Below the pieces are notes generated by a model, which made no database searches, was not told where the DNA came from, and saw nothing but the letters and a program-made list of their open reading frames with translations. From Deinococcus actinosclerus (GTDB lineage: Bacteria > Deinococcota > Deinococci > Deinococcales > Deinococcaceae), in contig NZ_CP013910.1 in the NCBI RefSeq assembly GCF_001507665.1, positions 470,001 through 534,000 on the forward strand: a stretch of 64,000 bases of DNA. The letters are read 5' to 3'. Positions within the stretch are counted from its first letter, which is position 1; each line of letters starts with the position of its first letter. Below are positions 32,332-45,627 of this stretch, in pieces. Made by a program: the position numbers and the translations under genes.

Positions 32332-32339
32332 CCCCTCCC

Positions 32340-32369
32340 AGCGCCCGCCCAGTTCAGGCGGCGGGCGCT
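32340..32369 (+). terminator. Hairpin between gltB and gltD
   Basis: AGCGCCCGCC (32340-32349) and GGCGGGCGCT (32360-32369) form a perfect 10-bp stem. Only GCCC follows, so partial termination or mRNA-end protection that lowers gltD relative to gltB is more likely than a full stop. Confidence 0.5.
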
Positions 32370-32389
32370 GCCCCACCACCGGAGCACGC

Positions 32390-33853
<1,464 letters not shown>

Positions 33854-33871
33854 GCGTAGGCAGGGAAGAGG

Positions 33872-33897
33872 AGGCGGGCCTTCACGCCCGCCTTTTC
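33872..33897 (+). terminator. Terminator of the gltBD operon
   Basis: AGGCGGGC (33872-33879), loop CTTCAC, GCCCGCCT (33886-33893), then TTTCGGTTT. Confidence 0.9.
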
Positions 33898-33920
33898 GGT
33901 TTCGGCGATGTAAAGATCAC

Positions 33921-33950
33921 TTGACAGTGCGGGGGACGGCCGGTTAGGGT
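33921..33950 (+). promoter_or_regulatory. Sigma70-type promoter of the membrane protein/XRE operon
   Basis: TTGACA (33921-33926), an 18-base spacer and TAGGGT (33945-33950), followed 33 bases later by the ATG with its own ribosome site. This is one of the few leadered host promoters here. Confidence 0.7.
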
Positions 33951-33952
33951 GG

Positions 33953-33968
33953 GTCAAGCAAGCTTGAC
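33953..33968. promoter_or_regulatory. Probable XRE operator
   Basis: GTCAAG-CAAG-CTTGAC is an inverted repeat with 6-bp arms that starts two bases after the -10 box and covers the expected transcription start. It is a natural site for autorepression by the HTH protein encoded second in the operon. Confidence 0.55.
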
Positions 33969-33983
33969 ATGCTGGAGGCTCCC

Positions 33984-34418
33984 ATGAAATCGGAACGAAT
34001 GCCCACCCGCCGCGACCGCCAGTTCAGCCAGATGCGCCGCCTGGAACTGCTGTTCATCATCGTCTGCATCGCCCTGTTCCTGCTGGCTGCCCGCTACCCC
34101 ACCAACTTCGGCGCCCACTGGACCCTGATGACCGCCTCCCTGATCGGCGGCCAGTTCATCTGGTTCCGGCAGTACCGCGTCCTCGACGAACGCGCCCGAC
34201 TGCGTTTCCTGAAAGCCTGGATGGTCACCGGCATGTTCCTGTCGAACGCCGTCGCCCTGCTGCTCCTCTGGAGCTTCCTGTCCACGATGAACACCGCGGG
34301 CGCCCCGCTGACCACCCCGCCGCCCCTGCCGTTCTGGCCGGTTTACCTCGCCCTGGTCGGGTCCATGCTGATCATGTGGGCCACCAACCGCTACCTGCGC
34401 TGGAAGGACGGCGAATGA
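33984..34418 (+). CDS. Integral membrane protein paired with an XRE regulator
   Basis: A 144-residue protein from the ATG after GCTGGAGGCTCCC. Four hydrophobic segments: LELLFIIVCIALFLLAARY, WTLMTASLIGGQFIWF, MVTGMFLSNAVALLLLWSFL and FWPVYLALVGSMLIMW, with a basic N-terminus (RMPTRRDRQ). Its stop overlaps the start of the XRE gene (ATGA). Small four-helix membrane proteins fused in one operon with a 66-residue XRE repressor recur in many bacteria; the membrane protein may sequester the regulator or sense an envelope signal. I cannot name the ligand. Confidence 0.65.
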   Translation: MKSERMPTRRDRQFSQMRRLELLFIIVCIALFLLAARYPTNFGAHWTLMTASLIGGQFIWFRQYRVLDERARLRFLKAWMVTGMFLSNAVALLLLWSFLSTMNTAGAPLTTPPPLPFWPVYLALVGSMLIMWATNRYLRWKDGE

Positions 34419-34615
34419 ACAACCGCCTGCGCGAACTCCGCACCGCGCGCGGCTGGACGCAGGCCGACCTCGCCGATCAGCTCGACGTGTCCCGCCAGAC
34501 CGTCAACGCCCTGGAAACCGGCCGGTATGACCCCAGCCTGCCGCTGGCCTTCAAACTAGCCCGCCTGTTCGGGCAGCGCATCGAGGACATCTTCCAGGAC
34601 GACCCCCAACCGTGA
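34415..34615 (+). CDS. XRE-family HTH transcriptional regulator
   Basis: A 66-residue protein that is almost entirely one helix-turn-helix domain: LRELRTARGWTQADLADQLDVSRQTVNALETGRYDPSLPLAFKLAR in two overlapping helices, with the recognition helix at SRQTVNALE, and a short FGQRIEDIFQDD end typical of the YozG/YgzD type. It starts in an ATGA overlap with the membrane protein gene. It probably represses its own operon at the GTCAAG/CTTGAC palindrome at 33953-33968. Confidence 0.88.
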   Translation: MNNRLRELRTARGWTQADLADQLDVSRQTVNALETGRYDPSLPLAFKLARLFGQRIEDIFQDDPQP

Positions 34616-34623
34616 CGACACAA

Positions 34624-34667
34624 GAAGGCCGCGCCGCCCCAGGCGGGGGAGAGGCGCGGCCTTCTGC
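34624..34667. terminator. Bidirectional terminator
   Basis: GAAGGCCGCGCC (34624-34635) pairs with GGCGCGGCCTTC (34653-34664), followed by TGCC. It separates the XRE gene from the convergent SnoaL-like gene. Confidence 0.75.
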
Positions 34668-34675
34668 CTGCCCCT

Positions 34676-35095
34676 TCATGCCGGTCGGTGGAGGTTGACC
34701 TTGCCGGTTTCGAAATCGGCGGGGGCGCTGCTGTGTTCGTGGAGGATCAGCCAGCGGTCGCCGCTGCGGGTGAGGGTGAGGGTCAGGCGGTTGTTCATGG
34801 CGCGCAGGCGTTCGCCGCTGGCACTCAGGCCCGCGTAGGTGACGAAGGCGTGCACGAGGGCCATCTCCGGCGTGACATGGCTGCGGATGTCGTCGAAGGT
34901 GACCTGCACCCGCTCGTCACCCAGGCTGGCGAACCAGCCCTCGACCATGCCGCGCCACTGGGGCTGGCCGTCGTAGAGCCAGTGTGCCCACATGTCGTAC
35001 ACGGTGACCTGCGGGTGGTACAGGGCCAGGAGGGCTTCGGCGTCACGGGCGTACACGGCGTCGGCGTAGGCCTGGAGGATCTGTTCGGGGGGCAT
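34676..35095 (-). CDS. SnoaL/NTF2-like protein
   Basis: A 139-residue protein with the NTF2-like fold: an N-terminal helix (ILQAYADAVYARDAEALLALYHPQVTVYD), then WRGMVEGWFASLGD, VTPEMALVHAFVTYAG and a C-terminal strand LTRSGDRWLILHEHSS. Members range from ketosteroid isomerase-like enzymes to binding proteins, and here no catalytic pair is certain. The ATG follows TACGGT by five bases on the minus strand (leaderless). Confidence 0.7.
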   Translation of the reverse strand: MPPEQILQAYADAVYARDAEALLALYHPQVTVYDMWAHWLYDGQPQWRGMVEGWFASLGDERVQVTFDDIRSHVTPEMALVHAFVTYAGLSASGERLRAMNNRLTLTLTRSGDRWLILHEHSSAPADFETGKVNLHRPA

Positions 35096-35156
35096 GGTCT
35101 ACCGTACCACCTGATTGCGCGTGGACGGAATAGGCTGATACCAGTATGTTCTCTGA

Positions 35157-36221
35157 CTAGGCTGCGTGGTGCCCGAGCACCTGCGTGAGGGCCTGCACGA
35201 CCTGCGGGTCGAAATGCGTGCCGCTGCCCTGCTGCACGAACTGCAGGGCGTCGCCGGGTGTCCAGGCGGGCTTGTAGGCGCGGGGGCTGGTCAGGGCGTC
35301 GAACACGTCGCACGCGGCGAAGATCCGGGCGGGCAGGGGAATGGCGGTGCCGCTGCGGCCGCGCGGGTACCCGGTGCCGTCCCAGCGTTCGTGGTGCGCG
35401 GCGATCACGTCCAGCGCCTCGGGTGGCAGGAAGGGCAGCTGCCGGGCGAGGTTGAGGCCCTCGTCGACGTGCTGGCGCATGCGTTCACGCATGACGGGGG
35501 TCAGCGGCCCGGGGTGGTGCAGGACGTCGTCGGGCAGGGTCAGCTTGCCGATGTCGTGCAGGTACGCGCCCCAGCGCAGGGCGTCGAGCGCCTCCGGGGC
35601 GAGGTGCATGGCCTGCCCGACGAGCGTGGCGAGCTGCGTCACGCGGTCGGTGTGACCGCGCATGGCGCTGTCGCGGGCTTCCAGCGCCAGACCCAGGGCG
35701 CGCAGGGCGTGTTCCTGCGCGTCCCGTTCGCGTTCCTCGGCGTTCAGGCGCGCGGCGACCAGCGTGACCAGTCCCGACAGGGTGCGCAGCAGGTTGCACT
35801 CGCTGGAACTCCAGTGGCCGGCGCTGCGGGTGAGCAGCAGGGCGCCCAGCAGTTCGCCGCTGCGTTCGCGGATGGGCGCGGCGAGCAGAGCGGGGTGCTG
35901 CGGGGTGGGGGGCAGGTTCAGCAGATCCGCCTCGTGGGACAGGCGGCGCCGCACCTCCGGCGGCAGCGTGGGCAGCGGCGCGGGGCCCTGGCACACCCGG
36001 ACGGGATAGCTGGGGTCACGGGTCAGGGCGGCCGGAGGGTACGGGCGGTCGTCGGCGGCCGCCACGGCGTCACGGCGCTGGTAGTACGCGGCGGCGGTGG
36101 CGCCGGTGTGGCGCGTGATGGTCTGGAGGACGGGGGTCAGTGCGCTGGACAGACTGCTGGCCGTCAGGCCCACCTGCGTGAGCTGCAGGGTCAGTTCGCT
36201 GGGGGGCGGGCCACTGTCCAT
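35157..36221 (-). CDS. GAF and HD-GYP domain phosphodiesterase
   Basis: A 354-residue protein. Residues about 25-165 form a GAF-like sensor domain. The HD-GYP domain follows with GHTDRV, AYLHDIGKLTLPD (the HD pair), HVDEG, AAHHERWDGTGYPRG (the GYP motif in full) and FDALTSPRAYK. It should hydrolyse c-di-GMP, possibly to GMP, and so oppose the GGDEF enzyme encoded at 14054. The start is placed at the ATG at 36221; a GTG at 36233 in the same frame is possible. The region upstream has CATAGT ten bases before the ATG as a candidate -10. Confidence 0.85.
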   Translation of the reverse strand: MDSGPPPSELTLQLTQVGLTASSLSSALTPVLQTITRHTGATAAAYYQRRDAVAAADDRPYPPAALTRDPSYPVRVCQGPAPLPTLPPEVRRRLSHEADLLNLPPTPQHPALLAAPIRERSGELLGALLLTRSAGHWSSSECNLLRTLSGLVTLVAARLNAEERERDAQEHALRALGLALEARDSAMRGHTDRVTQLATLVGQAMHLAPEALDALRWGAYLHDIGKLTLPDDVLHHPGPLTPVMRERMRQHVDEGLNLARQLPFLPPEALDVIAAHHERWDGTGYPRGRSGTAIPLPARIFAACDVFDALTSPRAYKPAWTPGDALQFVQQGSGTHFDPQVVQALTQVLGHHAA

Positions 36222-36274
36222 GAGTAGAACCACTATGCCACGCCAGAGTGGAAAAATTCACATAAATAGGGACG

Positions 36275-36296
36275 GGGGCGGCCCCTGGACCGCCCC
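36275..36296 (-). terminator. Terminator after glyA (minus strand)
   Basis: GGGGCGG (36275-36281) and CCGCCCC (36290-36296) pair; on the minus strand the hairpin is followed by CGTCCCTATTTATG. Confidence 0.6.
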
Positions 36297-36319
36297 TCCA
36301 CCCACCGGGTGGATCCGGT

Positions 36320-37549
<1,230 letters not shown>

Positions 37550-37561
37550 GACGTCACGGTA

Positions 37562-37593
37562 ACACCCCCCCACCACGCGGGTCGGGGGGGTGT
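37562..37593 (-). terminator. Hairpin between the antiporter gene and glyA
   Basis: ACACCCCCCC (37562-37571) pairs with GGGGGGGTGT (37584-37593). On the minus strand it ends the antiporter transcript 58 bases after its stop and abuts the glyA -10 box. Confidence 0.55.
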
Positions 37594-37651
37594 CTTTGCA
37601 GGTCAGACGAGCTGAAGGCCAGACCGGGCGCCCGTCAGATGGGGCGGCCGC

Positions 37652-39121
<1,470 letters not shown>

Positions 39122-39229
39122 GCGGTCTCCAGATCATGTGGGTCATCTTTTCATGCGCCTGGACACGCAAAACAGGACCGGCCGCCCAGAAGCGGGCCGC
39201 CGGTCAGGAACGTGAAGATTAGATGAAGA

Positions 39230-40570
39230 TCAGAGATCCTTCGCCAGCCAGCGCACGATGTTCTTGCCCATCGCCGCGTTGCTCAGGTTCGGCCAGTTGT
39301 TGTACGTGCCGGTGCTGCCGTCCGACAGGGTGTTGTCCTCGAAGGTGCTGCTGTCGCCCCACATCACCACGCGGCCCGTGCCCACGCTGTTCACCGCGAG
39401 GTACGTCTTGCCGCCCGTGCCCATCAGCGCCGTGCCCGCCAGAACGTCCACGCTGGTGCCCACGTACACCCCGGCGCTGCTCACGCCACTGAGGATGGGG
39501 TGCGTGGTCAGGGGGGTGGCCGTGAGGACCGGATCGCTGAAGCTGGAGTTGAACGACGCGTTCAGCCCGAAGGTCACGTCACTGTTCAGGCTGGCCTGAT
39601 ACGTGCTGCTGACGCTGGCGGGCGTGCTGCCGTCCCAGCCGTCGAACACCTCCGGGCTGTCCCAGCCGCTGTTGTTGCGGTCGCTGACGCGGTGGTCGGT
39701 GATCATGAACAGCCCGCCGCCGTTCTGCACGAAGCTCTGGATCGCGGCGCGCTCCGCATCACTGAAGGGATTCTGCGGTTCGGGAATGACGAGCACCGAC
39801 GCGCCCGACAGGCTGGTCGAGGTGATGCTCGTGCCGGTCACGCTGCTCACCGTGTACCCCAGCCCGCGCAGGGCATTGGCGTAATCGCTGTACGCCCCGT
39901 CGATGCGCCAGTCGGCGTTCCCGGCGTCCTCGGCCTTCGTCAGGTCGAACAGGACCTTCTTCCCGGTCGTGCCGCCCCCGCCGCCGGTTCCGCCCCCGTT
40001 CGCCGCGCCGGGCGTGCTGACCTGCACCTTGAAGTCCACGCTGTTCGCGTTCGTGTCCGACCCGTCCGGCACGCGCGCCAGGGCGCTGCCCGCCCCGGTC
40101 GTGGGCGCCGAGCTGCCCTCGCCCCGGTTGCTGGTGGGCGAGCCGTACGCCACCGCGTCGATGATCGTGGTGCTCTTCAGCAGGCGCAGACTGCCCGCGC
40201 CGTTGTTCAGGTCCGTGCCGGCGTTCACCAGCGTGCGGCTGGGCACGGTCGTGTCCTGCGCCACCACGAAGTACCCGCTCGCCGGGATCGTCCCGGACAG
40301 CGTGATCGTGCGGTACTGCGTGCCCGCCGTATCGAACGCCGCCAGGGTGTACCCGCTCAGGCTCGCGCCCGCCGGGCCCTTCAGTTCGATGAACGTCCCC
40401 ACGTCCGTGCTGGGCGAGTCGTAGTACAGCTCGTTGATGACCGGCTCACCCGCCGCCGCCAGGGCAGACAGGTTCGGCGCCGCCGAGGCGGGCGTGCGAC
40501 CACAGGAAGACAACGCAAGGGAAACGGAGGCCAGCAGCACGAAGCCGCGCCGGAGGGTTGAATTGAACAT
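39230..40570 (-). CDS. Lamin-tail-domain lipoprotein with a GATase-like C-terminal domain
   Basis: A 446-residue protein. The signal peptide ends in the lipobox LALSSC. Residues about 40-180 form a lamin tail domain (VINELYYDSPSTDVGTFIEL, GYTLAAFDTAGT, YFVVAQDT), an Ig-like fold common in secreted bacterial nucleases and phosphatases. After a Gly-rich linker the C-terminal half (KVLFDLTKAEDAGNADWRIDG ... SGASVLVIPEPQNPFSDAERAAIQSFVQNGGGLFMITDHRV) resembles the class I glutamine-amidotransferase-like fold seen in DUF4350/GldG-type proteins, without an obvious catalytic Cys. It probably binds an envelope or extracellular ligand. The function is unknown. Confidence 0.7.
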   Translation of the reverse strand: MFNSTLRRGFVLLASVSLALSSCGRTPASAAPNLSALAAAGEPVINELYYDSPSTDVGTFIELKGPAGASLSGYTLAAFDTAGTQYRTITLSGTIPASGYFVVAQDTTVPSRTLVNAGTDLNNGAGSLRLLKSTTIIDAVAYGSPTSNRGEGSSAPTTGAGSALARVPDGSDTNANSVDFKVQVSTPGAANGGGTGGGGGTTGKKVLFDLTKAEDAGNADWRIDGAYSDYANALRGLGYTVSSVTGTSITSTSLSGASVLVIPEPQNPFSDAERAAIQSFVQNGGGLFMITDHRVSDRNNSGWDSPEVFDGWDGSTPASVSSTYQASLNSDVTFGLNASFNSSFSDPVLTATPLTTHPILSGVSSAGVYVGTSVDVLAGTALMGTGGKTYLAVNSVGTGRVVMWGDSSTFEDNTLSDGSTGTYNNWPNLSNAAMGKNIVRWLAKDL

Positions 40571-40593
40571 CGGAGTCCCATTCTGCCCCCAGT

Positions 40594-40610
40594 TGTCAAG
40601 TAGATGTCAA
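40594..40610 (-). promoter_or_regulatory. Direct repeat TTGACA-N5-TTGACA upstream of the LTD gene
   Basis: On the minus strand TTGACA occurs twice exactly 11 bases apart, one helical turn, 24 bases before the ATG. CAGAAT lies 19 bases after the first copy and could be the -10. Such spacing is typical of OmpR/PhoP-family boxes; the regulator is unknown. Confidence 0.4.
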
Positions 40611-40657
40611 CACCGCCCGGTCACCTTTGCCCCACATCAGACCCCACCCGGACCTGC

Positions 40658-40663
40658 TACCCT
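40658..40663 (+). promoter_or_regulatory. Leaderless -10 box TACCCT of the phe leader
   Basis: TACCCT ends seven bases before the ATG at 40671, so the transcript should begin at or near that ATG. Confidence 0.6.
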
Positions 40664-40670
40664 GACAGGC

Positions 40671-40730
40671 ATGACGTCCCGGACCGGTACACCTTCGCCG
40701 TTTACCCGCACCGGGGTCACGCTCGCCTGA
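40671..40730 (+). CDS. Putative 19-residue attenuator leader peptide of pheST
   Basis: The peptide reads MTSRTGTPSPFTRTGVTLA. Its one Phe codon is TTT (40701-40703), rare in this genome. It is preceded by a leaderless -10 and followed, 22 bases after its stop, by an intrinsic terminator that lies before pheS. Its last codons (40712-40722) can pair with the 5' arm of that terminator. The layout copies the classic leader-peptide attenuator of E. coli pheST, where the peptide has five Phe. It is an inference from sequence and not a known Deinococcus element. Confidence 0.45.
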   Translation: MTSRTGTPSPFTRTGVTLA

Positions 40731-40782
40731 AGCATGCTCGGCAGCGCGTCACCCCGCCCGCACCCGCGAGGCGGGGCTTTTC
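40712..40782 (+). promoter_or_regulatory. Antiterminator/terminator pair of the pheS leader
   Basis: Terminator: CCCCGCC (40752-40758) pairs with GGCGGGG (40770-40776), then CTTTTC. Antiterminator: CGGGGTCACGC (40712-40722) pairs with GCGTCACCCCG (40746-40756) with one C-C mismatch and takes away the terminator's 5' arm. A ribosome at the leader stop codon (40728) would cover 40712-40722 and allow termination; one stalled at the Phe codon would leave most of it free. Confidence 0.5.
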
Positions 40783-40821
40783 ATTGCCAGACTGTTCATT
40801 CCCCCCCACACCGGAGGACCC

Positions 40822-41841
40822 ATGCAGCACGAAGCCATCCCCGAAATCCAGGCGGCCGCCACCCTCGACGCGCTCCAGGCCGTCAAGACCAAGTACGTCG
40901 GCAAGAGCGGCCTCGTCACCCGCGAACTCGGCACCCTGGGTAAACTGCCCCCCGAGGAACGCAAGGCGCGCGGCGCGGAGATCAACGCCGTGAGGCAGGC
41001 CATCCAGGACGCCCTCGACACCCGCGAAGCCACCCTGAAACGTGAAGCCCTGGACGCCCAGCTCGCCAGCGAGGCCATTGACGTCACCCTGCCCGGCCTG
41101 CCGCTCCCCGCCGGGGGCCTGCACCCCATCAACCGCGTGTACGACGACCTGATCGCCATCTACGAACGCATGGGCTACACGGTCGTCGAGGGCCCGGAAG
41201 TCGAGGACGAGCACCACAATTTCGAGGCTCTGAACGTCCCCTGGTACCACCCCGCCCGCGACCTCCAGGACACCTTCTGGCTGGAAGACGGCCGGCTGCT
41301 GCGCACCCACACCAGCAACATGCAGATCCGCTACATGGTCAACCACGACCCCCCGCTGAAAATGGTCAGCCGCGGCAAGGTGTACCGCTACGAGGCCACC
41401 GACGCCACCCACGAGGCCATGTTCCACCAGCTCGAAGGGATGGTCGTCGGCGACGGCATCAGCATGGCCGACCTGAAAGGCACCATCGCCGAGATGGCCC
41501 GCGGCCTCTACGGCCCCGGCGCGAAGGTCCGCTTCCAGCCCAGCTACTACCCCTTCACCGAACCCGGCGCGGACTTCGCCGTGTACTGGGACAACCCGCG
41601 CGGCGAGAGCAAATGGCTGGAACTCGGCGGCTGCGGCATGATCCACCCCAACGTCTTCAGGGCCGTCGACGACCTGCGTGAAGCCCAGGGCAAGCCCCGC
41701 GTGTACGAGGGCAAGACCGGCTTCGCGTTCGGCCTCGGCCCGGAACGCATCGCCATGCTCAAGTACAAGATTCCCGACATCCGCTACTTCTACGCCAACG
41801 ACCCCCGCGTCATCGGGCAGTTCCGGGGAGAACTGGAGTGA
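40822..41841 (+). CDS. pheS: Phenylalanine-tRNA ligase alpha subunit
   Basis: A 339-residue class II synthetase subunit from the ATG after CACCGGAGGACCC. The N-terminal coiled coil (about residues 1-85) binds tRNA. Motif 1 surrounds GGLHPINRVYDDLIAIYERMGY, motif 2 is GKVYRYEATDATHEAMFHQLEG, and motif 3 is FGLGPERIAMLKYKIPDIRYF, with the Phe pocket in FTEPGADFAVY. The (alpha-beta)2 enzyme is completed by PheT, encoded 0.5 kb on, after a Nudix gene in the same operon. The leader ahead of it is a candidate attenuator. Confidence 0.96.
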   Translation: MQHEAIPEIQAAATLDALQAVKTKYVGKSGLVTRELGTLGKLPPEERKARGAEINAVRQAIQDALDTREATLKREALDAQLASEAIDVTLPGLPLPAGGLHPINRVYDDLIAIYERMGYTVVEGPEVEDEHHNFEALNVPWYHPARDLQDTFWLEDGRLLRTHTSNMQIRYMVNHDPPLKMVSRGKVYRYEATDATHEAMFHQLEGMVVGDGISMADLKGTIAEMARGLYGPGAKVRFQPSYYPFTEPGADFAVYWDNPRGESKWLELGGCGMIHPNVFRAVDDLREAQGKPRVYEGKTGFAFGLGPERIAMLKYKIPDIRYFYANDPRVIGQFRGELE

Positions 41842-42269
41842 GGGCGCGCGCCGTCGCCATCATCCTCAACGACGCCACCAGCGACAGCGCCGAGGTGCTG
41901 CTGATGCTGCGCCGCAAGCAGGGCCGGGCGTACGCCACGCTGCCCGGCGGCGGCATCGAGCCCGGCGAGACGCCCGCGCAGGCCTGCGTGCGCGAGGTGC
42001 TGGAGGAAGTGAACCTGACCGTCACGGTCGGCCCGCCCCTCCTCGTGCTGGAGAACATCGGCAACCTGGAGCACTACTTCCGGGCGCAGGTGCAGTCCGG
42101 CGAGATGCGCCTCGGCGACGGTCCCGAAGCGATCCGCAGCAGCGACGACAACTGGTACTCGCCGCAGTGGGTGCCCCTCACGCAGCTGGAAAGCGTGAAC
42201 CTCGTGCCTGAGCGGGCAAGGGAACTCGTGCGCGAGGTGGCCGGGCCCTCCTCGCTTCGGCACGACTGA
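41838..42269 (+). CDS. Nudix hydrolase inside the pheST operon
   Basis: A 143-residue protein from a GTG overlapping the pheS stop (GTGA), so translation is coupled. The Nudix box runs GGGIEPGETPAQACVREVLEE then VNL: it has the GX5EX7REUXEE core, but Asn in place of the Gly that normally follows (EEXGU becomes EEVNL). It probably removes a nucleoside diphosphate derivative; linkage to pheS and pheT suggests a dinucleotide by-product of the synthetase such as Ap4A, which is inference. Between this gene and pheT lies a GGGGA-GCTGC-TCCCC hairpin (42331-42345). Confidence 0.82.
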   Translation: MRARAVAIILNDATSDSAEVLLMLRRKQGRAYATLPGGGIEPGETPAQACVREVLEEVNLTVTVGPPLLVLENIGNLEHYFRAQVQSGEMRLGDGPEAIRSSDDNWYSPQWVPLTQLESVNLVPERARELVREVAGPSSLRHD

Positions 42270-42364
42270 CCGCAGGCTGAAACTGAAGATTTTTTCTCCC
42301 TCTCCTGTTGCGCAGAGGGATGGGTCAGGGGGAGCTGCTCCCCGACCAACTCAAGAGGTAGTCA

Positions 42365-44821
<2,457 letters not shown>

Positions 44822-44943
44822 GCGGCCTGTGCGCTCTGAGCCCCGAGCTCTGAGCAGGTAGAAGGGGGCCAGGGCTATGTGCTCTGACCTCCTTCCCGTG
44901 CAGGTGCAGCAGCAGCGCCGCGCGGAGGCGGATAGGCTCGGGC

Positions 44944-45621
44944 ATGACTTCCGAAACGGTGACGGCAGACGTGCGCGGCTTCCGGGGCGAGGCGCTGCCC
45001 TGCGTGGTGAACCGCCACCCGCCGGGCGAGGCGGTGGGGGCGGCGCTGCTGCTGCCGGGGCTGGGGTACGGGGCGCGGCAGCCGGGCCTGCTGTACCCGG
45101 CGCTCCTGCTGGATGAACTGGGGTTCGACACGCTGGCACTCGATACCCGCTGGAACGTGCCGGCGTTCATGGACGCCCCACAGGAGGAGCAACTGGCCTG
45201 GCTGCGGGAGGACGTGCGGGCCGCCTACCACGCGATCCTGCCGGGAAGGGGGGGCGCGTGCGTGGTGGCGAAATCCATAGGGACACTGGGCCTGACCCTG
45301 CTACTGCACGGGGGAGCGGTGCCGCCCGGTGCGCGGCTGGTGTGGCTCACGCCACTGCTGGAACGCCCGGAAGTGCGCGCGGCTATCGCGGCGCACGCGG
45401 CGACCTCACTGGTCGTGATCGGCACCCAGGACGGCCACTACCGCCCCGAGTGGATCACGGAACTGACCGGCGCGGGCGTGCAGGTGCTCGTGCTGGACGG
45501 CGTGAATCACGGCCTTCAGGTCGAGGGCGACGTGGTCGGCACGCTGGGCGCGCTGCACGCCCTCATGCGGGACCTCCGCGCGTTCCTGACCGGGCAGGCT
45601 GGAAAAGGAGCCGCCCGCTGA
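44944..45621 (+). CDS. Alpha/beta-hydrolase (dienelactone-hydrolase-like)
   Basis: A 225-residue protein. The nucleophile elbow is VVAKSIGTL (Ser), the acid is Asp in VIGTQDGHY and the base is His in DGVNHGLQVEGD, in the right order for an alpha/beta-hydrolase fold. LLLPGLGYGARQPGLLYPA near the N-terminus is the oxyanion region. The ATG follows TAGGCT by five bases (leaderless). The substrate is unknown. Confidence 0.75.
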   Translation: MTSETVTADVRGFRGEALPCVVNRHPPGEAVGAALLLPGLGYGARQPGLLYPALLLDELGFDTLALDTRWNVPAFMDAPQEEQLAWLREDVRAAYHAILPGRGGACVVAKSIGTLGLTLLLHGGAVPPGARLVWLTPLLERPEVRAAIAAHAATSLVVIGTQDGHYRPEWITELTGAGVQVLVLDGVNHGLQVEGDVVGTLGALHALMRDLRAFLTGQAGKGAAR

Positions 45622-45627
45622 CTCGGG

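Noticed and set aside
40571..40821. A T-box riboswitch before pheS
   Set aside because: The conserved GGGTGGNACCGCG antiterminator motif is absent; the leader peptide and simple pairing explain the terminator better.
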